Shown: piece after piece, positions 25,501-33,908 of the stretch
Numbering within the stretch: the first letter of the stretch is position 1
Layout: the number at the start of each line of letters is the position of its first letter
NCBI GenBank assembly: GCA_045538075.1
Contig: JAZSQT010000046.1
Coordinates: 1-50,106, forward strand
DNA length: 50,106 nucleotides
Direction of reading: 5' to 3'
DNA from: JAZSQT01 sp045538075
Lineage (GTDB): Bacteria > Chrysiogenota > Deferribacteres > Deferribacterales > Mucispirillaceae
Notes under the pieces: model-generated
Databases searched by the model: none
Seen by the model: the letters and a program-made list of their open reading frames with translations, nothing else
Told to the model about the DNA's origin: nothing
Position numbers and translations under genes: made by a program

Positions 25501-26369
25501 TGCCTATAGTTGATTACAATAAAAGAAGTAATTTAAAATATTCAAAAAGCAATGTAAAACCTACAGTTGCTATGTTAGCTTTAGCTGGTGTAAATTGTGA
25601 ATACGATATGAAGCGTATTTTTGAACAATCTGGTAGCAATATTGTAACTCCTTTTGTATTTAGGAATAAAACGGCAGATGAGGCAAAAGAGTCTTGCAGA
25701 GAATTTGCTGAAATTATTAAAAAATCTCAAATTCTTGCAGTTCCAGGTGGCTTTAGTGCTGGAGATGAGCCAGAGGGTTCTGGAAAGTTTTTTGTATCTG
25801 TTTTTAAAAATGAATATATTAGAGATGCAATTTCTGATTTATTAGAAAATAGAGACGGTTTAGTCATAGGGATATGTAACGGTTTTCAAGCTCTTATTAA
25901 AACAGGGTTACTTACCTACGGTAAAATTTGTGATTTAGACGAAAATGACGCAACTCTTTCTTTCAACACAATAGGCAGACATTTATCTCAAATGGTTAGA
26001 TTAAGAACAAGTTCTATTAAATCTCCTTGGTTGAATGATAAAAATATTGGCGATATTGATATTGTGCCTATATCTCATGGTGAAGGTCGTTTTACTGCAT
26101 CTAAAGAAGTTATTGAAAGATTAAAAAATAATGGACAAATAGTGTTCCAATATGTAGATATGGAAGGTAATCCTACTATGGAGGCACCATATAATCCTAA
26201 TGGTTCTGATTTTGCTATAGAAGGAATATGTTCTCCTTGTGGTAGAATACTTGGTAAAATGGCTCATTCTGAAAGGATTGGCTCTTATTTACATTTAAAT
26301 AATAGTTATGGTAATTTAGATCAAAAAATATTTAAATCTGGTGTTAAATATTTTACTGGTGCTGAATAA
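22599..26369 (+). CDS. purL: Phosphoribosylformylglycinamidine synthase, single-chain with fused glutaminase
   Basis: 1256 residues. It converts FGAR plus glutamine and ATP to FGAM in purine synthesis. The synthetase part (1 to about 985) has SDHCRHTTFNT, FKNETHNHPTEIEPFGGAATCLGG, GGRTGRDGIGGATGSS and GGKDSMSGTF. The C-terminal class I glutamine amidotransferase (about 990-1256) has VPGGFSAGDEPEGSG, nucleophile Cys1093 (GICNGFQAL) and a late HGEGRF with its catalytic partners. Separate purS and purQ are therefore not needed. The length and sequence style match the Clostridium/Bacteroides-type single-chain enzyme rather than the proteobacterial one, so transfer is possible. Shine-Dalgarno TGAGGT. 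Confidence 0.96.
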   Translation: MSVFRIYVVKRSQHAVEAKNLLLSLKENLNIKNINSLKVLNRYDVENLSQDELQPLVKTIFAEPMVDDVYMENYPFEKDDKYFAVEYLAGQYDQRADSATQCAMVMTGKDNIIIRCAKVYVISGNINNEELEKIKNYIINKIDQKEASIDKPNTLQLNMPIPAEVKEIEGFCQLDSSQLDKFLLDNSLAMSNKDLEMVISYFRDIEKRNPTETEIKLLDTYWSDHCRHTTFNTIITEIEINNGTYKKLLENVLKRYLEIRKDVYGDKIDKKHISLMDMAVINAKYSKKYGYLDNLEESEENNACSIEVDVNTINGKEKWLLQFKNETHNHPTEIEPFGGAATCLGGAIRDPLSGRAYVYQAMRISGSGNPNEPIADTMDGKLSQRKITSEAARGFSSYGNQIGLATGYVQEYYHDGFKAKRLEAGAVIGAVPKSWVRRETPTVGDIIILVGGRTGRDGIGGATGSSKEHDLSSIEVCGAEVQKGNAPEEHKIQRLFRKEEVSKLIKKCNDFGAGGVGVAIGELASGLLIDLNKVPKKYEGLSGTEIAISESQERMAVVVEEKDAEKFIDECHKENLEATIVAKVADDNRLKMLHNGKLIVDISRDFLDSAGASRYQNVVIENPNIKSPFEDKKYTSFYEASNKILSDINICSQKGLVEMFDSTIGSSSVLMPFGGVTGNTPTEYMAAKFPVLSGDTDTISVMASGYNPLISSWSPFHGGVYAILESVAKVVSSGAKLSDIRLSLQEYFEKLNDEPEKWGKPTSALLGAVYIQDKLKLAAIGGKDSMSGTFKDKSTGKTINVPPTLISFAVAPNSAKNIITNEFKKDGRKIYFIKTDIDNEFMPNLDGFIENADNINKLILSNKIESIYTVKSGGILEALYKSSFGNMVSFSINNISIDELTFPYYGSFIVSSKEELNIKNSVLIGETILGDKIKFNNEEVFLKELLSIWSLPLENIFNSVAKSSKENLPIVDYNKRSNLKYSKSNVKPTVAMLALAGVNCEYDMKRIFEQSGSNIVTPFVFRNKTADEAKESCREFAEIIKKSQILAVPGGFSAGDEPEGSGKFFVSVFKNEYIRDAISDLLENRDGLVIGICNGFQALIKTGLLTYGKICDLDENDATLSFNTIGRHLSQMVRLRTSSIKSPWLNDKNIGDIDIVPISHGEGRFTASKEVIERLKNNGQIVFQYVDMEGNPTMEAPYNPNGSDFAIEGICSPCGRILGKMAHSERIGSYLHLNNSYGNLDQKIFKSGVKYFTGAE

Positions 26370-26440
26370 AAATTATTGAGTTATTAATATATTTTCTGAT
26401 ATATTCAAGGTTAAAAGTTTGTGATTTTAGGTAGTTATTA

Positions 26441-27508
26441 GTGATTGATATATTTATTCAACAATTATTAAATGGTTTAACAGTCGGTGGCATTTACGCA
26501 TTAATAGCTTTAGGCTATACTATGGTTTATGGTATTATTAAGTTAATAAATTTTGCCCATGGCGATATTTTTATGGTTGGGGCTTTTATTGGTTTATTAG
26601 CTGCTACTATGATTGGTGATAGCTTTATTGTTGCGATAATTGTTGCAATTATCTTTTCTGGTATGCTTGGTCTTTTCGTTGAGAGAGTGGCATATCGTCC
26701 ACTGCGAGAAAATACTCCAAAAACTGTTATAACTTCAGCCATTGGTTTGATTATCATAATATTAATTGCAATTTTTTCAAGATTATCAATAGTTGATGTT
26801 TTTTCTTCAATTTCTTTTTGGGTTGGAGCTATATTAATAACGCTTTTACTTGTATGGCTTATTCGTAGCAAGGTGAAATCTGGAAAAACTGGTGGTAATT
26901 CAAGAATTAATGCTCTTATATCTGCTATTGGTATGTCTATAGTAATATCAAATATGGTTGTATTGATTAATGGTCCTCAACGAGAAGTTTATCCAAAATT
27001 ATTACCAAATTATAATTTTCAAATAGGTGGATTAAATATTTCTATATTACAATTGATTATTATATTTATCTCTTTTGTCTTAATGTATGTTTTATATTAT
27101 ATAGTTCATAAAACTAAAGTAGGTCTTGCTATGCGTGCAGTATCTCACAATACAAATACTGCAAGGTTAATGGGGATTAATCCAGATAAAATTATCTCTT
27201 ATACTTTTTTAATTGGTTCTTGTTTAGCTGCTGTTGCAGGAGTTTTAGTTGGCACGTATTATAATATAGCTGATCCAAATATAGGTATGATGTATGGATT
27301 AAAAGCCTTTGTTGCAGCAGTATTAGGTGGCATAGGAAATATTTACGGTGCCGTTGTTGGTGGTGTTATTTTAGGTATTGCAGAAGTTATGGGTGTTGCT
27401 TTTATTTCTCCGTCATTAAGAGATGCTATAGCTTTTGGTATATTAATATTTATATTGATTGTAAAACCAACTGGTATATTTGGTTCTAAAGTTAAAGAAA
27501 AGGTGTAA
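26441..27508 (+). CDS. livH: Branched-chain amino acid ABC transporter permease LivH
   Basis: 355 residues, longer than the usual 290-310. The family start (LLNGLTVGGIYALIALGYTMVYGIIKLINFAHGDIFMVGAF), RLMGINPDKII (EAA-like loop) and AVLGGIGNIYGAVVGGVILG are clear. The extra length is an insertion of about 60 residues between RPLRENTPKT and ALISAIGMSIV, holding one or two additional hydrophobic segments and a basic loop (RSKVKSGKTGG). The start is GTG. First gene of livHMGF; no livK binding protein is nearby. Confidence 0.93.
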   Translation: MIDIFIQQLLNGLTVGGIYALIALGYTMVYGIIKLINFAHGDIFMVGAFIGLLAATMIGDSFIVAIIVAIIFSGMLGLFVERVAYRPLRENTPKTVITSAIGLIIIILIAIFSRLSIVDVFSSISFWVGAILITLLLVWLIRSKVKSGKTGGNSRINALISAIGMSIVISNMVVLINGPQREVYPKLLPNYNFQIGGLNISILQLIIIFISFVLMYVLYYIVHKTKVGLAMRAVSHNTNTARLMGINPDKIISYTFLIGSCLAAVAGVLVGTYYNIADPNIGMMYGLKAFVAAVLGGIGNIYGAVVGGVILGIAEVMGVAFISPSLRDAIAFGILIFILIVKPTGIFGSKVKEKV

Positions 27509-27510
27509 TA

Positions 27511-28353
27511 ATGGACTTTTTTCTTAATATATTTAGTAATGATTACTTAATTCAGATAGTAACAATAATATGTATTAATGTAATAATAGTTTTAGGTCTA
27601 AACTTAATTACTGGTGTTACAGGTATGCTTTCTTTAGGTCATTCTGCATTTATGAGTATAGGGGCATATACTTCTGCGATTTTAATGTTAAAATTTGGCG
27701 TTCCATTTATTATTTCTATAATAGTAGCAACAATTTTATCAACTATAGCAGGTATAATTTTAGGCTTACCAATTTTAAGGTTGAAAGGTGATTATCTTGC
27801 TATAGCTACATTAGGTTTTTGTGAGATAGTTAGAGTAATATTTTTAAATTTACCTATAGCTGGTAGAGCTTTAGGTATCCATTCAATACCTTATGCAACT
27901 TCTGCTCCTCTTGCTTTTATTTTAGCAGTATTAGGTGTTGTTTTTATGCGTAATCTTGAAAGGTCAAAATTTGGTCTTGCCTTAAGAAGTATTAGAGAAG
28001 ATGAAATTGCTGCAGAAATGATGGGTATAAACATAGCAAAATATAAAGTCATGGCTTTTGCCATAGGTTCTGCTTTTGCTGGTCTTGGTGGTGCATTATA
28101 CGCTCATCAAATTACTTTTATTAGTCCAAATGATTTTGGCTTTATGAAATCTATAGAACTTTTGTGTATGCTTGTGCTTGGTGGTATGGGGTCATTACTT
28201 GGCGTTGTTGCAGGAACAGTTACTCTTACTGCGATACCAGAAATTTTACGTTTTGCTTCAGAATATAGAATGGTTACATATGGAGTAGTTCTTATATTTA
28301 TGATGGTATTTAGACCTCAAGGTCTTTTTGGTAAAATTAGAGTTAATGTATAA
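27511..28353 (+). CDS. livM: Branched-chain amino acid ABC transporter permease LivM
   Basis: 280 residues and about eight membrane spans. GLNLITGVTGMLSLGHSAFMSIGAYT, LRLKGDYLAIATLGFCEIVRV, IREDEIAAEMMGINIAKYKVMAF and VLGGMGSLLGVVAGT are LivM signatures. It pairs with LivH, whose stop is 2 nt upstream. Confidence 0.95.
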   Translation: MDFFLNIFSNDYLIQIVTIICINVIIVLGLNLITGVTGMLSLGHSAFMSIGAYTSAILMLKFGVPFIISIIVATILSTIAGIILGLPILRLKGDYLAIATLGFCEIVRVIFLNLPIAGRALGIHSIPYATSAPLAFILAVLGVVFMRNLERSKFGLALRSIREDEIAAEMMGINIAKYKVMAFAIGSAFAGLGGALYAHQITFISPNDFGFMKSIELLCMLVLGGMGSLLGVVAGTVTLTAIPEILRFASEYRMVTYGVVLIFMMVFRPQGLFGKIRVNV

Positions 28354-28364
28354 AAGAGAAATTT

Positions 28365-29150
28365 ATGAGTTATGAATATATTTTAGAACTTAAAAATGTA
28401 TCTTTAGAATTTGGTGGATTAAAAGCTGTTAATAATGTTAGCTTTTTTATGGGCAATAACGAAATTTTAAGTTTAATTGGTCCAAATGGAGCTGGCAAAA
28501 CTTCTACTTTTAATACTATTACTGGCGTATATACTCCAACAAGTGGTGATGTATTATTTAAAGGAAAACGTATTAATAATAAAAAACCTAATGAAATTAC
28601 ACGTATAGGAATGGCAAGAACTTTTCAAAATATTAGATTATTTAAACAATTAAGTGTAATAGAAAATATTATTCTTGCAATGCATGGTAGTAGAAATATA
28701 GGTTTGTTTCAATCTATTTTATCATTACCGTCATATAGTAAAGAATTATTACAAGTTACTAAACAAGCAGAAAACTATTTAGAATATTTTGATTTACACC
28801 ATTATAAAGATACTCGTGCAGAAAATTTGCCTTATGGTAAACAAAGAGAGTTAGAAATTTGTAGAGCTTTAGCGACTGGAGCAGATGTATTACTTTTAGA
28901 TGAACCAGCAGCTGGATTGAATCCAGCAGAAACAGAACAGTTAATGGTTACAATAAATCGTATTAGAAATGAGTTATCAAAAGGTATATTCTTAATAGAA
29001 CACGATATGAAGTTAGTTATGGGAATATCAGATAGAATTATTGTTCTTGATTATGGTCAAAAGATTGCAGAAGGTTTGCCAAGCGAAATTAGAAATAATA
29101 ATCGTGTTATAGAAGCATATCTTGGTAAAGAGGTATCAGAAAATGCTTAA
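28365..29150 (+). CDS. livG: Branched-chain amino acid ABC transporter ATPase LivG
   Basis: 261 residues. Walker A GPNGAGKTS, ARTFQNIRLFKQLSVIENI (Q-loop of the LivG type), signature NLPYGKQRELEI, Walker B VLLLDEPAAGLNPAE and switch His in LIEHDMKLVM. It energises LivHM. Its last 8 nt overlap livF. Confidence 0.95.
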   Translation: MSYEYILELKNVSLEFGGLKAVNNVSFFMGNNEILSLIGPNGAGKTSTFNTITGVYTPTSGDVLFKGKRINNKKPNEITRIGMARTFQNIRLFKQLSVIENIILAMHGSRNIGLFQSILSLPSYSKELLQVTKQAENYLEYFDLHHYKDTRAENLPYGKQRELEICRALATGADVLLLDEPAAGLNPAETEQLMVTINRIRNELSKGIFLIEHDMKLVMGISDRIIVLDYGQKIAEGLPSEIRNNNRVIEAYLGKEVSENA

Positions 29151-29847
29151 ATTAGATTCTATTTCAGCTCGTTACGGCAACATTTATGCTTTAAAAGGTG
29201 TTAGTTTAACAGTTGAAGAAGGCGAAATTGTTACAATAATTGGAGCCAATGGTGCTGGTAAATCTACTACATTAAATACAATTTCTGGTATAGTTAGAGC
29301 AGTATCGGGAAGTATTTTTTTTAATGGTAAAGATATTTCATCTCTACCTACAGAAAAAATAGTTGAAAGTGGGTTGATACAAGTGCCAGAAGGTAGAGAG
29401 ATTTTTCCTCAATTAACTGTTTATGATAACTTAATGTTAGGTGCATATTTAAGAAAAGATAAAGATAATATAAAAAAAGATTTAGATTACGTAGTAAGTT
29501 TATTTCCTCGTCTTGAAGAAAGATTTAGCCAACTTGGTGGCACATTAAGTGGTGGAGAACAGCAAATGCTTGCAATAGGTAGAGCATTAATGTCAAAACC
29601 AAAGTTATTATTAATGGACGAACCATCTCTTGGTTTATCTCCTATATTTGTTCAAAATATTTTTAAAGTTATTAAAGAAATAAATAAGGCAGGCACATCA
29701 GTTTTACTTGTAGAACAAAATGCTCATATGGCATTATCTATTGCAAAAAGAGCTTACGTTATGGAAACTGGTAAAATTATAATGGAAGACGAAACATCTT
29801 ATCTTTTAAATAACGATAAAGTAAAAGCTGCCTATTTAGGTTTTTAA
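29143..29847 (+). CDS. livF: Branched-chain amino acid ABC transporter ATPase LivF
   Basis: About 234 residues. Walker A GANGAGKST, VPEGREIFPQLTVYDNLMLGA (LivF-type), signature LSGGEQQML, Walker B LLLMDEPSLGLSP, switch region LVEQNAHMAL. The family N-terminus MLKLDSISARYG starts at ATG 29143, inside the livG end; an upstream in-frame GTG (29122) would add seven unrelated residues. Last gene of the liv operon. Confidence 0.94.
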   Translation: MLKLDSISARYGNIYALKGVSLTVEEGEIVTIIGANGAGKSTTLNTISGIVRAVSGSIFFNGKDISSLPTEKIVESGLIQVPEGREIFPQLTVYDNLMLGAYLRKDKDNIKKDLDYVVSLFPRLEERFSQLGGTLSGGEQQMLAIGRALMSKPKLLLMDEPSLGLSPIFVQNIFKVIKEINKAGTSVLLVEQNAHMALSIAKRAYVMETGKIIMEDETSYLLNNDKVKAAYLGF

Positions 29848-29851
29848 TACA

Positions 29852-29894
29852 AAACTTAATATTCTATTATATTTAAAGAAATATATTAAAGTTT
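29852..29894 (+). terminator. Weak hairpin after livF
   Basis: AAACTTAATAT (29852-29862) pairs with ATATTAAAGTTT (29883-29894) with one bulged A. It is AT-only, with T-runs only further on, so the termination role is uncertain. Confidence 0.3.
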
Positions 29895-29928
29895 AATTCG
29901 TTTTTTTAACCGTTTTATATTTTTTTTC

Positions 29929-29957
29929 TTGTAATTTAATTAATTTAGTTGTATAAA
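29929..29957 (+). promoter_or_regulatory. rpmE promoter
   Basis: TTGTAA (29929-29934), a 17-nt spacer ending in TG, and TATAAA (29952-29957). The start would leave a leader of about 50 nt before rpmE. Confidence 0.55.
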
Positions 29958-29975
29958 CTTTTTTTAATATTTTAT

Positions 29976-29992
29976 GACGGTCAGAAACCGTC
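29976..29992 (+). promoter_or_regulatory. rpmE: rpmE leader hairpin (possible L31 autoregulation)
   Basis: GACGGT-CAGAA-ACCGTC, a perfect 6-bp stem that is unusually GC-rich for this region. It lies between the promoter and the Shine-Dalgarno (TTTGGAG, 30002-30008) and can extend by a few AT pairs with a bulge. Confidence 0.45.
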
Positions 29993-30014
29993 AATAATTA
30001 ATTTGGAGTTAATA

Positions 30015-30254
30015 ATGAAAGCTGGAATCCACCCTAAATATGAAGAAGTTACTTTTACTTGTGCTTGTGGAGCAACTCACAAAACACGCTCTACATCATC
30101 AAAATTAAATGTAGCAATTTGTTCAAATTGTCATCCTTTTTTTACTGGTAAACAAAAGTTTGTTGATACTGCTGGTCGTGTTGAAAAATTTATGAAAAAA
30201 TACGCAGCAAAAGATAATACTGATACTGCTAAAAAAACTGGTAAAGGGAAGTAA
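30015..30254 (+). CDS. rpmE: 50S ribosomal protein L31, zinc-binding type
   Basis: About 79 residues. MKAGIHPKYEEVTFTCACG and AICSNCHPFFTGKQKFVDTAGRVEKF are the L31 core. The zinc Cys pairs CxC and CxxC are intact, so this is the zinc-containing (C+) form. The C-terminus has a lysine-rich tail. Translation starts at ATG 30015 behind TTTGGAG; upstream in-frame codons do not look like L31 and overlap the leader hairpin. Confidence 0.96.
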   Translation: MKAGIHPKYEEVTFTCACGATHKTRSTSSKLNVAICSNCHPFFTGKQKFVDTAGRVEKFMKKYAAKDNTDTAKKTGKGK

Positions 30255-30262
30255 GGTATAAT

Positions 30263-31000
30263 ATGGCTGATAGAGTCAGCTTAAAAGTAGAGCTTTTGCA
30301 ACATAATACAGAATTAGAAAAAATTACTGCTCTTGCTGCAAGGCTCTGCTATTCTGGTTCAGATTTACAAGGATTATCAGAAAAAGTTTCATCAACAGAG
30401 CAAACTGATTTTATTGAAAAATTAGTTTCTATGGGACATTTTTCTGTTTTTGAGCATATGTCTTTTACTTTTGGAGTTGAAGGAGTGTCAAGAGCTTTAA
30501 CTCATCAATTAGTTAGGCATAGGCTTGCAAGTTACTCTCAACAATCTCAAAGATACGTTAAACTTGGAGATAGTTTTCCATATATTATGCCTACAACTAT
30601 TTCTGAAGATGAGAAAGCAAGTCAGATTTTTGAAAATGCAATGAAAGAAATGGCTAAAGCATACTCATCTTTAATGGAATTGGGAATGCCTGCTGAAGAT
30701 GCAAGATACGTTTTACCTAATGCTTGCGAAACAAAAATTATTATTACAATGAACGCAAGAGAGTTAATTCATTTTATCTCTTTAAGGTCTTGTTTAAGGG
30801 CTCAATGGGAAATTAGACAATTAGCAGAACAAATGCTATACCTTGCTTATCAAAAAGCTCCAGCAGTTTTTAAGAAAGCTGGACCTGGTTGTTGTAATAA
30901 AGGTTGCCCAGAAGGAAAATTTACTTGTGGAAAAGCAGCTGCAGTCAAAAAATATATAGCAGATTTAAAAGCCCAAGCCTTAAATAGCGACAATTTATAG
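30263..31000 (+). CDS. thyX: FAD-dependent thymidylate synthase
   Basis: 245 residues. It makes dTMP from dUMP with methylene-tetrahydrofolate and FADH2. The ThyX motif RHRxxSxxxQSxR is at residues 85-97 (RHRLASYSQQSQR). SLRSCLRAQWEIR near the C-terminus is also typical. The Cys-rich tail (CCNKGCPEGKFTCG) is an addition seen in some anaerobes. It follows rpmE by 8 nt and is probably co-transcribed. Confidence 0.96.
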   Translation: MADRVSLKVELLQHNTELEKITALAARLCYSGSDLQGLSEKVSSTEQTDFIEKLVSMGHFSVFEHMSFTFGVEGVSRALTHQLVRHRLASYSQQSQRYVKLGDSFPYIMPTTISEDEKASQIFENAMKEMAKAYSSLMELGMPAEDARYVLPNACETKIIITMNARELIHFISLRSCLRAQWEIRQLAEQMLYLAYQKAPAVFKKAGPGCCNKGCPEGKFTCGKAAAVKKYIADLKAQALNSDNL

Positions 31001-31068
31001 CTATCTTGAATATTTATAAACTTTCTTATATTTTGATTGTCTTATAGTCTTTAAATGGAGATATAGTT

Positions 31069-31995
31069 ATGTCAGATAAAAAATGTGTTTCAATAGGTGG
31101 GCAAGCAGTTATAGAAGGCGTTATGATGAGGGCTCCAAACAAATTTGTAGTTGCCGTTAGAAAACCAGATGGCAATATTATTATAAAAAAAGAAGATATA
31201 AAAATAGATTCTAAACCATTATTTAAAAAACCTCTTATTAGAGGGCTTATAGCTTTATATGATTCAGTTATACTTGGAGTAAAAGCACTAAATTTTTCTG
31301 CAGATCATGGGTTACCAGAAGAAGAAAAAAGTAAAAATAAAAAAATGTCTAAATTAGAAAATTTTTTAGGAATGTTTTTAGGAATAGGTGTTGCAATAGC
31401 ACTTTTTCTATATATTCCTTTATTTTTAACTGAGTTACTAAAAAATGTTATCCCTTTAATAGAAAAATCTTTTTTAATGTTTAATTTTGTAGATGGCCTT
31501 ATACGTGTTGTTATATTTGTAGGTTATATTTTTGTAATTTCAAGAATGAAAGATATAGCAAGAGTTTTTGCTTATCACGGAGCTGAACATAAATCAATTT
31601 ATACTTATGAAGCAGGTCTTGATTTAACTGTTGAAAATGCCCGTAAGATGAGTAGGTTTCACCCACGATGTGGCACTAGTTTTTTATTAATTGTGATGAT
31701 AGTTTCAATATTAGTGTTTTCGTTAATACCTAAAGATTCTCATTTTGCAATTAAGTTTGGTTCAAGGATAGTTTTGTTGCCAGTAATAGCTGGGTTATCA
31801 TACGAAATATTAAAATTAAGTGGCAAATTTAGTGATAATTTTATTGTAAAAATATTAATCGCTCCAGGATTATGGCTACAAAGGCTTACAACTAAAGAAC
31901 CAGATGACAAAATGCTTGAAGTAGCTATTACTTCTATTAATGAAGCCCTTGAAACAAAAAAACAAGTAACAGAAAATATTGAATACGCAGCATAA
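31069..31995 (+). CDS. DUF1385 (YqhQ-like) membrane protein
   Basis: 308 residues. The N-terminus SIGGQAVIEGVMMRAPNKFVVAVRKPDG is the DUF1385 signature. Four or so membrane spans follow (about 100-125, 137-160, 200-222, 232-250), with the conserved AYHGAEHKSIYTYE and RFHPRCGTSFLLIV between them. The molecular function is unknown. In many genomes it precedes prfA and prmC, as here. Shine-Dalgarno GGAG before ATG 31069. Confidence 0.88.
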   Translation: MSDKKCVSIGGQAVIEGVMMRAPNKFVVAVRKPDGNIIIKKEDIKIDSKPLFKKPLIRGLIALYDSVILGVKALNFSADHGLPEEEKSKNKKMSKLENFLGMFLGIGVAIALFLYIPLFLTELLKNVIPLIEKSFLMFNFVDGLIRVVIFVGYIFVISRMKDIARVFAYHGAEHKSIYTYEAGLDLTVENARKMSRFHPRCGTSFLLIVMIVSILVFSLIPKDSHFAIKFGSRIVLLPVIAGLSYEILKLSGKFSDNFIVKILIAPGLWLQRLTTKEPDDKMLEVAITSINEALETKKQVTENIEYAA

Positions 31996-32014
31996 TATTA
32001 TTTTGGAGTATTAA

Positions 32015-33082
32015 GTGTACGATAAACTTGATGAAGTAGTAGAACGTTATGAAGCATTAAATGGAATGCTTGCAGACCCAGAAATTATAAAAGATCAAAG
32101 TCAATTTATAAAATTGTCAAAAGAACATACAGAAAAGCGTCCTATTGTTGAAGCATACCTTAACTTAAAATCAGTTAAAAAATCTTTAAGTGAAGCTGAG
32201 GAAATTTTAAAAGGTGATGATAAAGAATTAAAAGAGTTAGCAGAAATTGAATATGAAGAAGCTAAAAATCTTATTCCTAATCTTGAAAATGAATTAAAAT
32301 TACTATTGCTACCAAAAGATCCTTACGATGATAAAAATATTTATCTTGAAATTAGAGCTGGAACTGGTGGCGATGAGGCGTCTTTATTTGCTGCCGATTT
32401 GTATCGTATGTATTCTCGTTTTGCAGAGCTTCAAAGATGGAAATGGGAAGTAGTAGAACAAAATGAAACTGGAGTTGGTGGATATAAAGAAGTAATAGTA
32501 TCTATTAGAGGTCAAGGAGTATATAGCCGTTTAAAATACGAAAGTGGTGGCCATCGTGTTCAACGTATCCCAGATACTGAATCTTCTGGCAGAATACATA
32601 CTTCTGCTTGCACCGTTGCCGTCTTGCCAGAAGCTGATGATGTTGAAGTTCAAATTGAACAAAAAGATTTAAGAATAGATGTATATCGTTCTGGTGGAGC
32701 TGGTGGACAGCACGTAAATACTACAGATTCTGCCGTTAGGATTACGCATATTCCAACAGGCATAGTAGTTACTTGTCAAGATGAAAGAAGTCAAATAAAA
32801 AATAAAGAAAAAGCTATGAAACTTTTAAAATCTCGTATTTTAGAAGCAGAAATTATAAAAGCTAACGAAGAACGTTCAGAATCAAGAAAATCTCAAGTTG
32901 GTAGTGGAGATAGGTCTGAAAGAATTAGAACTTATAATTATCCTCAAAACCGTATTACAGACCATAGGATAAATTTAACTGTATATAATCTTGATAGAGT
33001 ATTAGAGGGTGAAGTAAACGAAATTTTAGATGCGCTTGCAGCTTATGACCAAGCAGAAAAATTAAAAAGTGCTGGACTTTGA
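32015..33082 (+). CDS. prfA: Peptide chain release factor 1
   Basis: 355 residues. It reads UAA and UAG and releases the peptide. The catalytic GGQ is at residues 230-232 in RSGGAGGQHVNTTDSAVRITHIPTG. The start is GTG behind TTTGGAG. Its stop overlaps the TTG start of prmC, whose product methylates this Gln. Confidence 0.97.
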   Translation: MYDKLDEVVERYEALNGMLADPEIIKDQSQFIKLSKEHTEKRPIVEAYLNLKSVKKSLSEAEEILKGDDKELKELAEIEYEEAKNLIPNLENELKLLLLPKDPYDDKNIYLEIRAGTGGDEASLFAADLYRMYSRFAELQRWKWEVVEQNETGVGGYKEVIVSIRGQGVYSRLKYESGGHRVQRIPDTESSGRIHTSACTVAVLPEADDVEVQIEQKDLRIDVYRSGGAGGQHVNTTDSAVRITHIPTGIVVTCQDERSQIKNKEKAMKLLKSRILEAEIIKANEERSESRKSQVGSGDRSERIRTYNYPQNRITDHRINLTVYNLDRVLEGEVNEILDALAAYDQAEKLKSAGL

Positions 33083-33885
33083 AAGTAATAGAATTTTTAA
33101 ACCGTATTAAAGATATTGGCTTGCCATTATCTGATGGTTACGATTTAATCTCTTGGGCTTTAAATATTGAATATACTCAAGCTAAAAGTATTAATATAAT
33201 TGATGATAATGTAGTAGAAAATATATTAAATATATTGTCTAAAAATATACCAACTGCATATATTACAAATAGACGTGAGTTTTATGGACGAGAATTTTTC
33301 GTTGACAACAATGTATTAATTCCAAGAGTAGAATCAGAAATTATTGTTAATCAAGCATTAGAATATTTAAAAAATATTAATAATGGGAAAGTCCTTGATT
33401 TATGCACTGGCTCGGGTTGTTTATTAATTAGTGTAGTAGCTGAATGTATGGGTGCTACTGGATTAGGAATAGATATAAGTAAAGAAGCAATTAATGTTGC
33501 AGAAATTAATAGCAAGAAATTTAAAACAAATAATTTAATAAAATTTGAATGTGGTAATATATTAAATTATGACTGGAAAAAAGATTATTTTGATGTAATA
33601 TTATGCAACCCACCATATTTGTCAAATGATGAATACGAAAAATGTGATGATAAGGTTAAATATGAACCAAAAATTGCCTTAGTTGCAGAAGACGATGGTT
33701 TATTGTTTTATAAAAATATATTGAGTAAAATATCAATATTATGTAAAAAGGGTAGCATACTTTTGTTTGAATTAGGATATAAACAGAAGAACGATATAGA
33801 AAAGATAGTTACTAAATTAAATTTAAATTATGAGTTTATTAAAGATTATTTTGGTATAAATCGTGTTTTAAAAATTGTTGTGTAA
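33079..33885 (+). CDS. prmC: Release-factor glutamine methyltransferase
   Basis: 268 residues. N-terminal helical part, then a Rossmann methyltransferase: VLDLCTGSGCLLISV (SAM loop) and NPPY at 177-180 (ILCNPPYLS), the glutamine-methylation motif. RREFYGREFFVDNNVLIPRVESE is typical. The start TTG overlaps the prfA stop by 4 nt, so the two are translationally coupled. Confidence 0.95.
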   Translation: MKVIEFLNRIKDIGLPLSDGYDLISWALNIEYTQAKSINIIDDNVVENILNILSKNIPTAYITNRREFYGREFFVDNNVLIPRVESEIIVNQALEYLKNINNGKVLDLCTGSGCLLISVVAECMGATGLGIDISKEAINVAEINSKKFKTNNLIKFECGNILNYDWKKDYFDVILCNPPYLSNDEYEKCDDKVKYEPKIALVAEDDGLLFYKNILSKISILCKKGSILLFELGYKQKNDIEKIVTKLNLNYEFIKDYFGINRVLKIVV

Positions 33886-33908
33886 TACACAGTAGAGGGT
33901 ATATTTTA

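Noticed and set aside
29949..30014. N-terminal extension of L31
   Set aside because: It overlaps the predicted promoter and the leader hairpin, and L31 proteins begin at the MKAGIHP position behind TTTGGAG.
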